Assembly (NCBI RefSeq): GCF_014218355.1
Contig: NZ_AP023368.1
Coordinates: 3,724,001 to 3,788,000 of the forward strand
DNA: 64,000 bases
DNA from: Anaerocolumna chitinilytica
GTDB lineage: Bacteria > Bacillota > Clostridia > Lachnospirales > Lachnospiraceae
Direction of reading: 5' to 3'
A program made the translations under genes and the position numbers. Shown here piece by piece: positions 56,101 through 64,000 of the stretch. Position 1 is the first letter of the stretch, and each line of letters begins with the position of its first letter. The notes beneath the pieces are model-generated. The model made no database searches and was not told the origin of the DNA. It saw only the letters and a program-made list of their open reading frames with translations.

Positions 56101-56414
56101 GAAGAAGGCAATTCAAGAGTTTCCACCCCTGGAAAGCACCGAAATAAACCCTCCGGCAGCTGAGTAACTCCTTCTGCCACTATTACTCTTGTCACCTTCG
56201 GATAAGCAGTCTTAATAGCACTGGCTGCCGAATTTACAGTATTTTTAATCACTACTGTATATGTATCCTGGAATTCTAATTTCATATTTCCGGCATCAAC
56301 TATTTTTATATTCTTTGCCGCTGCAGTACTGCTGCTAATTCCCAATAGGAGCATCATCGCAACTATAAATAGCAGCATACTTAACCGTAATTTTTTACAC
56401 TTTCCATTTCCCAT
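53133..56414 (-). CDS. Secreted BspA-like leucine-rich-repeat surface protein
   Basis: Signal peptide: KKLRLSMLLFIVAMMLLLGISSSTAAA. The rest is built from BspA/TpLRR-type LRR_5 units. At least nine copies of an insert are seen, with the pattern (V/I)DGVLYxKDxxxLLxYPxxKxxxxYxVPxxV, for example FTAVNGILYSRDKKTLLYYP and LKAVDGVLYTKSLGTLLLYP. It has no sorting signal, S-layer domain or enzyme motif. Such proteins mediate adhesion or substrate binding in gut and plant-polymer degraders (family knowledge). It is 1093 residues. A GGGG lies before the ATG. Monocistronic as far as seen. Confidence 0.82.
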   Translation of the reverse strand: MGNGKCKKLRLSMLLFIVAMMLLLGISSSTAAAKNIKIVDAGNMKLEFQDTYTVVIKNTVNSAASAIKTAYPKVTRVIVAEGVTQLPEGLFRCFPGVETLELPSSLKSLGSDNERYASNYSAYINSNLKNLKYVTVKSSNKTYKSLDGVLYTKGGTKLLLYPSQKKSTYYKVPDSVAYFYLANSYVKEIYLGKKAALFGLDTPSLTSFKVNSQNKDFTAVNGILYSRDKKTLLYYPQGKRDTSFTIPNAVQVANIANKYLNVLTLGDKVSSFSTYNSLDQNQALPALSAYKVSSENSVYSVIDGVLYSKDKKFLIDYPNSKGSSYQVPEGTTKIQDRAFANKKLTSITLPQSLRVIGRNAFSGTGITAVTLPANFTYFSEDAFDNTEITAVNVDSGNQVLFSKDGVVYTKTQCQIFYWPEAKAEENLTFPNNLNLLNLSQVKHLEKAKTIAIPKALDSIVNTGNNNLKKITLAEGNTSFVLNQGILYASNLTAVKLYPNDNPVTKVILPEQVTSLDLKMFLHENTTTSITLSKNLKYFMNVEGLKYLDSKYSGFYHLKEVLVPEENPYFKSVDGVLYAKDMSYLWWYPQNSSKETYVMPSTVTGIAPMQLVNAANLTELELPAAFSMGSSIYETSWDKVVNEEIIGTYCPKLASIKVDEANKELKAVDGVLYTKSLGTLLLYPSAKTDKTFIVPEEVEAVNNMTYNPYLEEITLSKNTYYLHGYESDEDYAFANHNSFLYFTALKSIKVDSENRYYQSIDGVLYDKGYKALTAFPVAWSSKTLKIPTDIKYIQCKDNLEAAANLEEIQKTGYIMATSDQGISSYNINSFILPGSTKYILTDYVTKLLQLNRTLEEVSSPEGEGTNPIESKTLVDWSLSDTYYVSKDNTKAYAGEKTVYITDEAVDLKQVFAGKAEQAERVIWAEGIVKVPSDILTLFPNASQLDFPSTFYSLQDEKSGELHNVLLVARKIRNAFPRLAAVNVNAENDWFASADGILYDRELSLLYLYPAKKEASSYVVPDTVKDISSINETNDDGSSLINQNLKEVYMGAWYRNTTYSIMKKHFVNLETVKISPYNVYFKLINGKPVTLEAYR

Positions 56415-56676
56415 GTTTACCCCATTTCTTGAAAATTATGATTTTCTTCATAATTTCCTTTGTGAAACTATAATTAATCATAGTTTGCATATTATCTAGT
56501 ATCTATTTCATTATAAAATGTTTTAAATCTAATTTCTATTATGAAGGTATTACGTTTTTCTTAGTATATATAGAAGAATTCTTAACACATCCATAAGGTC
56601 TCTTAAATTATCTAGAGCACTTTTCCAAATATTGAAGCTATTTTTAAAACTTTTTGAAAAATTTTAAAAATAATAC
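56415..56676. other. AT-rich intergenic region
   Basis: Part of a 305-bp gap between the BspA-like gene and the tRNA gene. It holds small AT dyads such as AACTAT/ATAGTT near 56467-56490 and no recognisable gene. A promoter for the BspA-like gene should be here, but none is clear. Confidence 0.4.
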
Positions 56677-56705
56677 TTGCATTTTGTTTATGAGTGTTGT
56701 ACAAT
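56677..56705 (+). promoter_or_regulatory. Promoter for tRNA-Glu
   Basis: TTGCAT (56677-56682), a 17-base spacer and TACAAT (56700-56705), 15 bases before the mature 5' end. Confidence 0.65.
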
Positions 56706-56719
56706 ACTAAATGTGATGA

Positions 56720-56791
56720 GGCTCATTGGTCAAGTGGTCAAGATGTGGCATTCTCAGTGCTGAGACAGGGGTTCGACTCCCCTATGAGCTG
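56720..56791 (+). tRNA. tRNA-Glu(CTC)
   Basis: Folds as a 72-base tRNA. Acceptor stem GGCTCAT/ATGAGCT (one G-U pair), D arm, and anticodon stem TGGCA/TGCTG. The loop is TTCTCAG, giving anticodon CTC (56753-56755). The T arm is AGGGG-TTCGACT-CCCCT and the discriminator base is G73. CCA is not encoded. The body resembles bacterial tRNA-Glu. The first two anticodon-stem pairs are wobble pairs, so that stem is weak. A lone tRNA gene with its own promoter and terminator. Confidence 0.88.
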
Positions 56792-56797
56792 CTTATA

Positions 56798-56830
56798 AAG
56801 CTGTTTTCTATATGAAAACAGCTTTTTTGT
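56798..56830 (+). terminator. Intrinsic terminator of tRNA-Glu
   Basis: AAGCTGTTTTC and GAAAACAGCTT form a perfect 11-bp stem with a 5-base loop, followed by TTTTG. Confidence 0.85.
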
Positions 56831-56857
56831 TGTTTATACAGATAAACTGTGAAGTCT

Positions 56858-57937
56858 TTACTTGTTTTGCAACAATTTGATTCCTAAAATCGTAGCCGGA
56901 ATTCTGTAGTCCGGCGAAAGGTTGGATAATACCACAACAGCCGTCTGTGTGCCTAAATTAAAACCAATATAGCTGTTGTAATCTCCTGTTCCGCCGTTAT
57001 GCCAAATGATATTGTTTTCACTGTCAGTAATCCAGCTCATCCCGATTTCATCCATATGGATTCCCATTTTTTTATAGGGTTGCGACGAGGCATTAATTAC
57101 CTTCAAAGCCTCATGACTTTTCTCAATATACGCTGTATTGCTTTCCATCTGCATCTTTGCATAGGAGAGCATATCGGAAATATTAGAAACTAAAGCTCCG
57201 GCCGGTATGTATGCATCCTGTTTATTCCATTTCCAATAATTAATCAAATCACCTTTTCCATCCGATATCCTAGTATCAGACAGCTTTAGTTCCTGTTGTA
57301 TATATGAGTTCATCAAAAAAGAATAATCCTCTTGATATACTGCTTCAAGAACAAGCCCCAGTACAGCATACCCAAAATTAGAATATCGAAAGGAATAGTC
57401 TTTTTCCTTTAAATTAATGTCTGCAATTTTAGACAAAAGCATACTTTTAGTAATACCGCAATAGTCATTTCTACCATGGAGGAAGTTATAAATCATAGGC
57501 TTCTCAAAATAGTAAGCCTTATAGCCGGAAGTATGTGTAAGCAGCTGTTCTATCGTAGGATAGTGCTTCTTTTCCGGAAGACTTAGATATTTATCTATAG
57601 TATCAGACAAACTGATTTTACCGTCCTGTATTGCTTTACTTATGAATGATGCAGTAAATGTCTTTGTAAGGGAACCAATTTCATAGGTATGCAATTCTGA
57701 TGGCAGTACCTGCCCATTTTCTCCGTAAACTGTATATGTGGCTTCTCCGTTTTTGATAATTCCCACTGTAATTACAGCATCCGCATTGTTATCTGTAGTG
57801 TATCTTAATGCCTCTTCAAAGGTTAGAGCCGGTATTTTACTTATCTTATAATTTCCATATAGATAATATCCATAAATACCTGCTAGAATACAAAGCAAGA
57901 TAACAAGTATAATGCATATAACAGTCCTTTTTTTCAT
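56858..57937 (-). CDS. Membrane-anchored serine beta-lactamase-fold hydrolase (class C/esterase-like)
   Basis: Penicillin-binding/beta-lactamase-fold enzyme. An N-terminal membrane anchor (VICIILVILLCILAGIYGYYL) places the domain outside. The active-site SxxK is in EIGSLTKTFTASF, the YxN is in FRYSNFGYAVLG, and the third box is HNGGTGDYNS (HxG). This set fits class C-like esterases, D-aminopeptidases or flp-type PBPs better than resistance enzymes. It is 359 residues. AAGGAG precedes the ATG. It is convergent with the tRNA. Confidence 0.85.
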   Translation of the reverse strand: MKKRTVICIILVILLCILAGIYGYYLYGNYKISKIPALTFEEALRYTTDNNADAVITVGIIKNGEATYTVYGENGQVLPSELHTYEIGSLTKTFTASFISKAIQDGKISLSDTIDKYLSLPEKKHYPTIEQLLTHTSGYKAYYFEKPMIYNFLHGRNDYCGITKSMLLSKIADINLKEKDYSFRYSNFGYAVLGLVLEAVYQEDYSFLMNSYIQQELKLSDTRISDGKGDLINYWKWNKQDAYIPAGALVSNISDMLSYAKMQMESNTAYIEKSHEALKVINASSQPYKKMGIHMDEIGMSWITDSENNIIWHNGGTGDYNSYIGFNLGTQTAVVVLSNLSPDYRIPATILGIKLLQNK

Positions 57938-57984
57938 TTATTGTGCTCCTTATGCGTTCTTTCTCATACAGAGATGTTATTGAA

Positions 57985-58347
57985 TTAGAAATTCGCTTCT
58001 TTCAGTTTGTACATCATGATTATCTCGTCTTCTTCTCTTTCACCTGTATGAATAAAACCCATGTTTTCGTACAAATTACGGGCAGTATCATCTCCCTCTA
58101 CATAGCAGAGAATAACAGCTTCATATTTATTTGCTGTTTTAATCATCCCAAGCCATTGCTGTATGGCAAGCTTCCCAATACCTTTTCCTTGATATTGTTC
58201 TGCAATCATAAACTGGTCAAGTATACAAAGCATCTGCCCATCCCTTTCAAAGTCCCGCTGCATCAGCAAGCCAACCGGCAGACTCTCATGGTAAACAGCA
58301 TACACCCTACTGTTATCCGGATTTATATTTTTCAAACGTACCTGCAT
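57985..58347 (-). CDS. GNAT-family N-acetyltransferase
   Basis: Acetyl-CoA-dependent transferase of unknown substrate. Motif A is seen as FMIAEQYQGKGIGKLAIQQW, followed by ARNLYENMGFIHTGE. ATG 58347 lies six bases after GAGG and gives 121 residues. That is slightly shorter than most GNATs, with little before the first strand. It lies 47 bp upstream of the beta-lactamase-fold gene and may be cotranscribed. Confidence 0.85.
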   Translation of the reverse strand: MQVRLKNINPDNSRVYAVYHESLPVGLLMQRDFERDGQMLCILDQFMIAEQYQGKGIGKLAIQQWLGMIKTANKYEAVILCYVEGDDTARNLYENMGFIHTGEREEDEIIMMYKLKEANF

Positions 58348-58481
58348 AAATAACCTCATCAAAATTTATTACTTGATTTCTAATATTCCGTACTTGTATT
58401 TAACTTCCATTATTATACTTTTTAAAGATTATCAAGTCAATTTATTTTAATTATTATATATTTCTGATTCCAGAAAAATTA

Positions 58482-58532
58482 AGGCTCTATGCCTTCACAG
58501 AGACTAATACTTCTGCGGCAGACATAGAGCCT
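58482..58532 (-). terminator. Hairpin terminator after the giant GH43 gene
   Basis: AGGCTCTATG and CATAGAGCCT form a perfect 10-bp stem around a 31-base loop. The minus strand continues TAATTTTTC. It lies about 50 bases past the stop of the glycosidase gene. Confidence 0.6.
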
Positions 58533-58581
58533 ATTATTTGTTATTCGATCGACAAAAACCATATTTCCAAAGACTTAATTA

Positions 58582-61500
58582 TTAGCCCTGCTTTTTTACA
58601 GTAATTTTAGTTTTTACGGTAATCTTCGTATTATCATAAAGTGTAACCGTACTGGTTATAGTGGCCGTTCCAATGCCTTTTGCAATGATTTTTCCATTCT
58701 TATCAACTGTCGCAACCTTTTTATTGTCTGACTTGTAAGAAACTGTTACGGCTCCAACCGTACTACTTGCTGTTTTCACTTTTAACGACGAAACCAGTTC
58801 AAGGGTATCGGGCAGGGTAATTTTCATATTCGCAGAACTTCCTTTCGTTCCGCCAATATAGAGAGTTTTCTTCTCCGGTGTTACTGATATCTGGTCGCTT
58901 AAGGAAGTAACCGAATTCTTATCCGCTTGTTTCGGTAAAATGACATACTCGGAGCAGTGCACAATATTAATCGTGACATATCCATCCTTATCCACTTTAT
59001 ATCCGGAGCTGTATGGCAATGTTTCGAGCTTTCCGGTGCCCGGATTATAATAGTATACATATACTTTTTTATTTCGTAATGTATTGTCTGCAAGGCTGCC
59101 TACATAGATCCGAACAGATGCCTGGGAAGGTAAAGTGCCTTTATTATTGAAATGAATTACAATTCCATTCCGAATATTCTCTTGTGCGGATCCCTTCTTA
59201 AAGAGCTGGCTTATCTCTGCATTCTCTTTGATCTTTTCTGCTGTTAAGAACAGGTTGACATCGGTCATCTTCTTGCTAGAATTCGATAAATCCACTCCGC
59301 TGAACTTCCAAGTATAAAGTTCTCTGCCAGTTTCATCTTTAACGCCAATAGTAACATCCTTTTTCCCATTTGCTGCAGCACTTAAAAGCTCCGCTTCTAA
59401 ATGAATGACAGCATTATTTACCACCTGTTCATTAGCAAGAATTGCTTTCGGCAAATTAACATTAATTACAATATTGTTGATATTCTTACTGCTAATCTGA
59501 TTCATCAATTCCTTATTTGCAACAGGGATACTTAGTTCAATAGCTTTATCCGAGCCAGCTCCTTCAAGTATCTTTTGGATATCTGTGTCCGTAACAGATA
59601 CAGATGCCTTCAGAGTACCTTTATCCACCGTACTAATAATGGACACCGGTACATTGTTAACATTATCCTTCCCATTATCCGCTATAGGTGTAGGGGTCAC
59701 AGGCGCTGTCGTTGGTGTTGCAGGAGTCGTGGTCGGCGTTTCAGGATCGGGTGTTGGTGTTGTAGGTGTCGGTGTTACAGGAATTGCTTTGAAAGTAATT
59801 GATTTCTCTGCAATGGGGGAAGTAACACCTGCATAGATTGCTATAGCCCTGATTTTAACTGTCTTCCCTGTCCCTGACGTATTGGTTACATCAAATTTTC
59901 CTTCATATAATATAGAGTTTTCATCCGGCACTGTATTATCAGTTGTGTAATAGATGGCAGCGCTTGATGTAGCGGTGCTTAAAGTCACATGGACAATTGC
60001 ATTATTCGCCAGTGCGGCCGTCTGAACAGGGTCCGTCGAGATAACCGGCTCATCGACTTTCACATTCTCGCCGAAGACTTTCACTTCATAAATCTGTGGT
60101 GTATACCAGTTAGAGGTATTATTCTGGATTTTTGCATTAACCAGAGTTACCCTGACGTACCTTGCTATGCCGGATAGTCCATCCACGGTAAAGCCATAAT
60201 CATTATATCCTGTTGATTTATCTAGTAATGTGGTATAGGCTACTCCATCAATACTTCCCTCGATAGTATACTGATAGTAGGCTTCTGAGCCTTTCATCAT
60301 ATACCAGGATATCTGGATGCTGCTTAATTTACTTGCTTTTTCTAAATCAACCGTCCAGGAAGCCGGCCATGTGCCTGATGAAGCCACCCATTCTGTCTGA
60401 TATGAACCATCATTGGCATATAATGCTGTTTCCGAATTGGTGGAGGCCACTGCCGTTTTTCCCTGGGACAGGAGTTTGCCGTTCTGAACCGGAATTATTG
60501 TACCATCCTCTCCATTATAGAGAACATTCTCATAGAAATCCCAAAAGGCAAATCCATTTACAAAGGAAATAGGTAGCATTCTCTGCTCTGCGGTAGTATT
60601 GACAGCGTCTTTCCAACCAAACATCCAGCGGTTCGCCATCACACCATAATTATCCCCATTTGTTCCTGCAAGATGAACGCTTCCACCGGATTGTGCTGAA
60701 AACGTGGAGGTATTGCCAATGGAACGAAGCTCGGACCAGGGGCCTTTTAAAGAAGGTGCGGAGGAATACATGGCGGTACTTGGATACCACCCTGCTGCCT
60801 GGGAGGTAAATAAGTAGTAAATACCGTCTTTTTTTATCATGGACGGTGCTTCACGGTTCTGGTCATCATAGATTGTCGCTACCTTTTCCTTTACATCCAG
60901 CCAGTCTGGCGTCAACTTGTACAGAATTGTATCCGTATTGGTGTGGGCGGAAGAAATCAGATATGCTGTACCATCTTCCTCTTCAAAGAAGCCAAGGTCC
61001 CTGGAATCATTATTAAATGGCTGGAAGCTTTTTAAAAATGTAAAGTTTTCGCCAGGAGCAGCTACTGCCACTGCCACCCTTCCCAAGGTATAGTCCGAAC
61101 TGTTTTCATAATGGGTCCATAAAACAAATTTTTTTGTCTGCTCATTATAAACAATACTAGTAGATTCAAACTTACAATCATTCAAATCTACATGATCGGT
61201 ATAACTTAGAACCACTTTATCATTGCCGTAATGTATACCGTCCTTTGACGTCTGTTGAACCAATTGTTTGAATCCGCTGCCACTGTCCTTTTGTTCATAA
61301 TTGAAACGATAATAGGTATCACCTACTTTCAGCTTTGTAAGAACCTCAAGTGTTGAAGCAACGGTATTATCATAAGTTTTTAAATTCTGTGGTACTGTAT
61401 AAGCCTGGCAGCCGGAAGATTTCGCTGTGTCCAGAAGTATATCCCCTTTATAAGCTTCTACTTTATATTGGTAGGAACTTCCCATAGCCAGATTATAATC

Positions 61501-64000
61501 ATCCAGTGAGGTACCTTTAAGTGTTTGCAGTATGGTGTAATCTCCCTTATCTTTTGAACGGGATACCACATACTTCGTTGCAACAGTCACAGCCGGCCAC
61601 TGAAGTTTTACACTGGTTACGGTGTCTTCCCCTGATAACAGGAAGGGAGTTGCACTTATTCCGAAGGTCGCTGTTTCCTGAAGCTTCATTGCTCCATAAG
61701 CGTTTGACAATGAAGATTCTGCTGAATTGACCGTACTGCTTACTTTATAATAATATTTCTTGCCGGCAGTAAGTTCTTTGTCAGTAAAGTTAGCATCGCT
61801 TCCGCTGTATACTGCTTTATATGTTCCATCCGGCGTCTCTGATCTGTAAAGCGTATAGGACATGGCACCTATTACCTTATTCCAAGACAAGGTTGAGCCT
61901 GATAATACTTTTAAGCCTGCTAAAGGATCATGGGTCAGGGTACTGTCAGTAATCATAATCCAGTTAATCAGAGGATCCTGAGCAGCAGTATTCCTTACTA
62001 TGATACTGATTTTTCCATCTGTTACATCTACCGTATTACGATATACGGTGTTGGATATAAAAGTAATGGCATTTTTCTTCACACCATTAATATACAGGTC
62101 GGCTTTCCTTGTGGAATTATTCCAAATATCATTAAAACCTGTATAAACCGTATAGGTTCCGTTCTTTACAGTAAAGGTATAGGTCAAATCCTTACCGGCA
62201 CTGTCATTACCGGTATTATTACCCGCAAGATACCGAAGCGTTGTAAACAGATCTCCTGTTGCCGTACCGGAGGTTGCGGTGTTAGCACCATAACCCCATG
62301 GATTGGAATTAATAGTACTGTAGGACTGGTCTACCACATCCGTATTAATAAGTGTATCCTGAAGGTAGGAAGCCATCAAGAGATAATCGTTTGTTTTTGC
62401 ACCGCTGCAGTTAACAAAGAACATGGTTTTATCCGGGATGGAATAGACCCTGAAAGTTATTGTCTTATTGTTCATTTCCGTAAGGGATGCCTGTAAGGTG
62501 TATAATCCTGGATTGGAGAACGTAATGCTGCCGTTTAAGACGGAAGAATTATATGACCAGGTTACAGGTGTTAATAGGTTATTTCCATTCATTGTTACCT
62601 GAAGGTGGTCCGGCAGAGATAAGGTCCCTCCGGTTGCAAAGGTTTCGGGTAATTTTGTTTGAACCGCTACACTTGCTGCATAATTTAATGTACTCAGATC
62701 CCAGCTGCCATACCATTTGATGGCCATATCGGAGCCCTGGCCGAATTCAATCGGCAAAAAGATGTATTTGGCAGCATCATTGGCAAAATTGCCGCCATTC
62801 CAGTTATCACCCACATAGATGAATTTACCGTTTTTGGCGTCCACCGGAATAACACAGGTGGTCTGAGAGTTAAAGGCCAATAATGGATTCGGGTCGGAAG
62901 GTAATGTTCTGACAAAGGGGTCTGTCAAAGTTGACCAGGTTCCAAAAAGACTGTCCGCCGTGGTATATTTATTCTGATTTGCACTCCATCCTGTTGCTCC
63001 GGATGTCAGCATATAATATTTTCCGCTGTATTTGAAAATGGCTGGAGCTTCACGCTGCGCACCGGGAAATACTCTGGTATAGTCCACGCCATATACTGCT
63101 TTATAGGTATTATCACGAATAGGAACACCATTATCATTATAACCGTTATCATCTTTATGCCATCCAGTAACATCCAGATAATCATCCGTCAATTTTGATA
63201 TATAAATGGTAAGATTTTCTTCACTGGAATAAATAATGTAAGCCGTACCATCATCATCCTTAAATAAGTTCATATCACGGGCATATCCCTTACTGCTGGG
63301 ATGATAATCTGTTTGATCCGCAGGGCACATATCCAGCCGGTAATCATCGATGTATTCAAAGGGTCCGGTAGGCGAATCACTGACTGCAACTCCGGCTTGT
63401 GCCTTGCCATAACTTGTATTCTGGGTTCCGTCTGCATTGGTGTAACCTTCCATATGCATCCACATAACATACTTTTTGGTCTTATCATTATAAATAACTT
63501 TCGGTCTTTCTACGATTCTGCCAACTCTCATTGACTCGAATATATCAGCTGTATCCGTTCTTCCTGCATAGATAGACGAAATCAGAGGATCCTTTGTAAA
63601 GGAGTCCATAGATGGAATCATGGTAAGTGCATCACCTTCATCCACCCAGTTCATTAAATCCGTAGAGGAATATACTCTAACGGAGGAACCGGGCCAGGTT
63701 CCCACATGATGCTCACCATACCAGTAATACTTCCCTGTTAAATCATCGTACATGATTCCGGCTCCGTGAGCATCGATTGCATTTCCATTCATATCTGTCC
63801 ATAAGGTATTCGGCGTAAATGCAGTTCTTAGCGTACTGGTTCCGATAGTATCGGATACTGCAGAGGAAACTCCATCAATTATAGCTGTAAGTCTGTAATA
63901 ATATCCTGTTCCCTGCGTTAAGCCAGTATCTTGAAAGGAAGTATTCGTTCCGCTATAGATGGTTGTAAATGTTCCCGACACACTGGTGGATTTTGAAAGA
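58582..64000 (-). CDS. Giant multidomain GH43-type glycoside hydrolase (5' end outside window)
   Basis: Open to the right edge; about 1805 codons are present. Order by residues from 63981: end of an Fn3-like module (1-45); GH43, subfamily-24-like (about 50-440, WTDMNGNAIDAHGAG, YYWYGE); Ig-like (447-513); malectin-like carbohydrate-binding (517-680); two Fn3-like modules (680-862); a second GH43-like propeller (about 865-1165, REAPSMIKKDGIYYLFTS); F5/8 type C (1167-1313); a chitobiase C-terminal-like module (1312-1400); a Thr/Pro linker; an unassigned domain (1437-1700); and a C-terminal BIG_2 Ig domain. The plausible substrate is a galactan or arabinogalactan side chain. It is secreted by inference; the signal peptide is off-window. 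Confidence 0.85.
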   Translation of the reverse strand, partial: LSKSTSVSGTFTTIYSGTNTSFQDTGLTQGTGYYYRLTAIIDGVSSAVSDTIGTSTLRTAFTPNTLWTDMNGNAIDAHGAGIMYDDLTGKYYWYGEHHVGTWPGSSVRVYSSTDLMNWVDEGDALTMIPSMDSFTKDPLISSIYAGRTDTADIFESMRVGRIVERPKVIYNDKTKKYVMWMHMEGYTNADGTQNTSYGKAQAGVAVSDSPTGPFEYIDDYRLDMCPADQTDYHPSSKGYARDMNLFKDDDGTAYIIYSSEENLTIYISKLTDDYLDVTGWHKDDNGYNDNGVPIRDNTYKAVYGVDYTRVFPGAQREAPAIFKYSGKYYMLTSGATGWSANQNKYTTADSLFGTWSTLTDPFVRTLPSDPNPLLAFNSQTTCVIPVDAKNGKFIYVGDNWNGGNFANDAAKYIFLPIEFGQGSDMAIKWYGSWDLSTLNYAASVAVQTKLPETFATGGTLSLPDHLQVTMNGNNLLTPVTWSYNSSVLNGSITFSNPGLYTLQASLTEMNNKTITFRVYSIPDKTMFFVNCSGAKTNDYLLMASYLQDTLINTDVVDQSYSTINSNPWGYGANTATSGTATGDLFTTLRYLAGNNTGNDSAGKDLTYTFTVKNGTYTVYTGFNDIWNNSTRKADLYINGVKKNAITFISNTVYRNTVDVTDGKISIIVRNTAAQDPLINWIMITDSTLTHDPLAGLKVLSGSTLSWNKVIGAMSYTLYRSETPDGTYKAVYSGSDANFTDKELTAGKKYYYKVSSTVNSAESSLSNAYGAMKLQETATFGISATPFLLSGEDTVTSVKLQWPAVTVATKYVVSRSKDKGDYTILQTLKGTSLDDYNLAMGSSYQYKVEAYKGDILLDTAKSSGCQAYTVPQNLKTYDNTVASTLEVLTKLKVGDTYYRFNYEQKDSGSGFKQLVQQTSKDGIHYGNDKVVLSYTDHVDLNDCKFESTSIVYNEQTKKFVLWTHYENSSDYTLGRVAVAVAAPGENFTFLKSFQPFNNDSRDLGFFEEEDGTAYLISSAHTNTDTILYKLTPDWLDVKEKVATIYDDQNREAPSMIKKDGIYYLFTSQAAGWYPSTAMYSSAPSLKGPWSELRSIGNTSTFSAQSGGSVHLAGTNGDNYGVMANRWMFGWKDAVNTTAEQRMLPISFVNGFAFWDFYENVLYNGEDGTIIPVQNGKLLSQGKTAVASTNSETALYANDGSYQTEWVASSGTWPASWTVDLEKASKLSSIQISWYMMKGSEAYYQYTIEGSIDGVAYTTLLDKSTGYNDYGFTVDGLSGIARYVRVTLVNAKIQNNTSNWYTPQIYEVKVFGENVKVDEPVISTDPVQTAALANNAIVHVTLSTATSSAAIYYTTDNTVPDENSILYEGKFDVTNTSGTGKTVKIRAIAIYAGVTSPIAEKSITFKAIPVTPTPTTPTPDPETPTTTPATPTTAPVTPTPIADNGKDNVNNVPVSIISTVDKGTLKASVSVTDTDIQKILEGAGSDKAIELSIPVANKELMNQISSKNINNIVINVNLPKAILANEQVVNNAVIHLEAELLSAAANGKKDVTIGVKDETGRELYTWKFSGVDLSNSSKKMTDVNLFLTAEKIKENAEISQLFKKGSAQENIRNGIVIHFNNKGTLPSQASVRIYVGSLADNTLRNKKVYVYYYNPGTGKLETLPYSSGYKVDKDGYVTINIVHCSEYVILPKQADKNSVTSLSDQISVTPEKKTLYIGGTKGSSANMKITLPDTLELVSSLKVKTASSTVGAVTVSYKSDNKKVATVDKNGKIIAKGIGTATITSTVTLYDNTKITVKTKITVKKQG

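Noticed and set aside
53133..56414. DNA-level tandem repeats or a CRISPR-like array in the BspA-like gene
   Set aside because: The repeats are clear in the protein but too divergent in DNA, with no constant spacers.
56720..56791. Integration site at the tRNA-Glu 3' end
   Set aside because: No repeat of the tRNA 3' end was noticed elsewhere in the window, and the tRNA is followed directly by its own terminator.
59575..59836. Gly/Val- and Arg-rich frames on the plus strand opposite the GH43 gene
   Set aside because: They mirror the Thr/Pro linker of the glycosidase on the other strand and have no independent coding signal.

Overview
The window is AT-rich, gene-dense chromosomal DNA from an endospore-forming, motile, low-GC Gram-positive bacterium. 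The evidence is spoIIM, spoVB, yqfC/yqfD and a BofC-like gene, DAP-type murE, prkC/stp, rny, priA and Firmicutes ribosome binding sites. Gene order and the large secreted, carbohydrate-active and BspA-like proteins suggest a Lachnospiraceae relative (Lachnoclostridium/Anaerocolumna type). That placement is inference from gene content, not a database match. No prophage, CRISPR array or transposase was found.

Layout. (1) 1-14.3 kb, minus strand: murE, murF, priA, def, fmt, a YugP-type Zn peptidase, rsmB, rlmN, stp, prkC, rsgA and rpe (cut by the left edge). This is a conserved run for cell wall, replication restart, translation start/rRNA modification and Ser/Thr phosphorylation. It is driven at least from a consensus promoter in front of murE that is followed at once by an intrinsic-terminator hairpin. 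(2) 14.5-20.8 kb: a zinc-ribbon protein, an ArsR-type regulator, YmaF, a DUF1653 protein, DAHP synthase and a secreted Fn3 protein. (3) 21.1-24.3 kb: xerD-like, spoIIM, nudF, proC. (4) 24.7-34.6 kb: rny, then miaB, a MazG-like gene, proA, 5-FCL, DUF896 and proB, and two FAD flavoproteins. (5) 34.7-40.6 kb: flavodoxin, cheY, leuS, a GT2-TPR glycosyltransferase and a BofC-like protein. (6) 40.7-49.8 kb: spoVB, a DUF3048 lipoprotein, ybeY, an HD membrane protein, phoH, yqfD, yqfC, rpsU and a chemoreceptor. (7) 50.3-64 kb: alaS, a BspA-like surface protein, tRNA-Glu(CTC), a beta-lactamase-fold hydrolase, a GNAT protein and a giant GH43 enzyme cut by the right edge.

The most unusual signal is a pair of about 240-bp non-coding palindromes at 24415-24654 and 49956-50197. 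They lie in opposite orientation and share six short conserved blocks in the same order. The long arms between the blocks differ completely in sequence between the copies but are almost perfectly self-complementary within each copy. I know no named element with this layout. Each copy lies about 50 bp beyond the terminator of a minus-strand gene (rny, alaS).

Other points of interest are divergent promoters sharing one -35 box upstream of murE, a XerD-like recombinase with Gln for a catalytic His, a degenerate HD domain between phoH and ybeY, and a terminator encoded in the tail of a convergent gene. Many start codons were moved from the longest possible one to an internal ATG/GTG/TTG with a properly spaced Shine-Dalgarno sequence.
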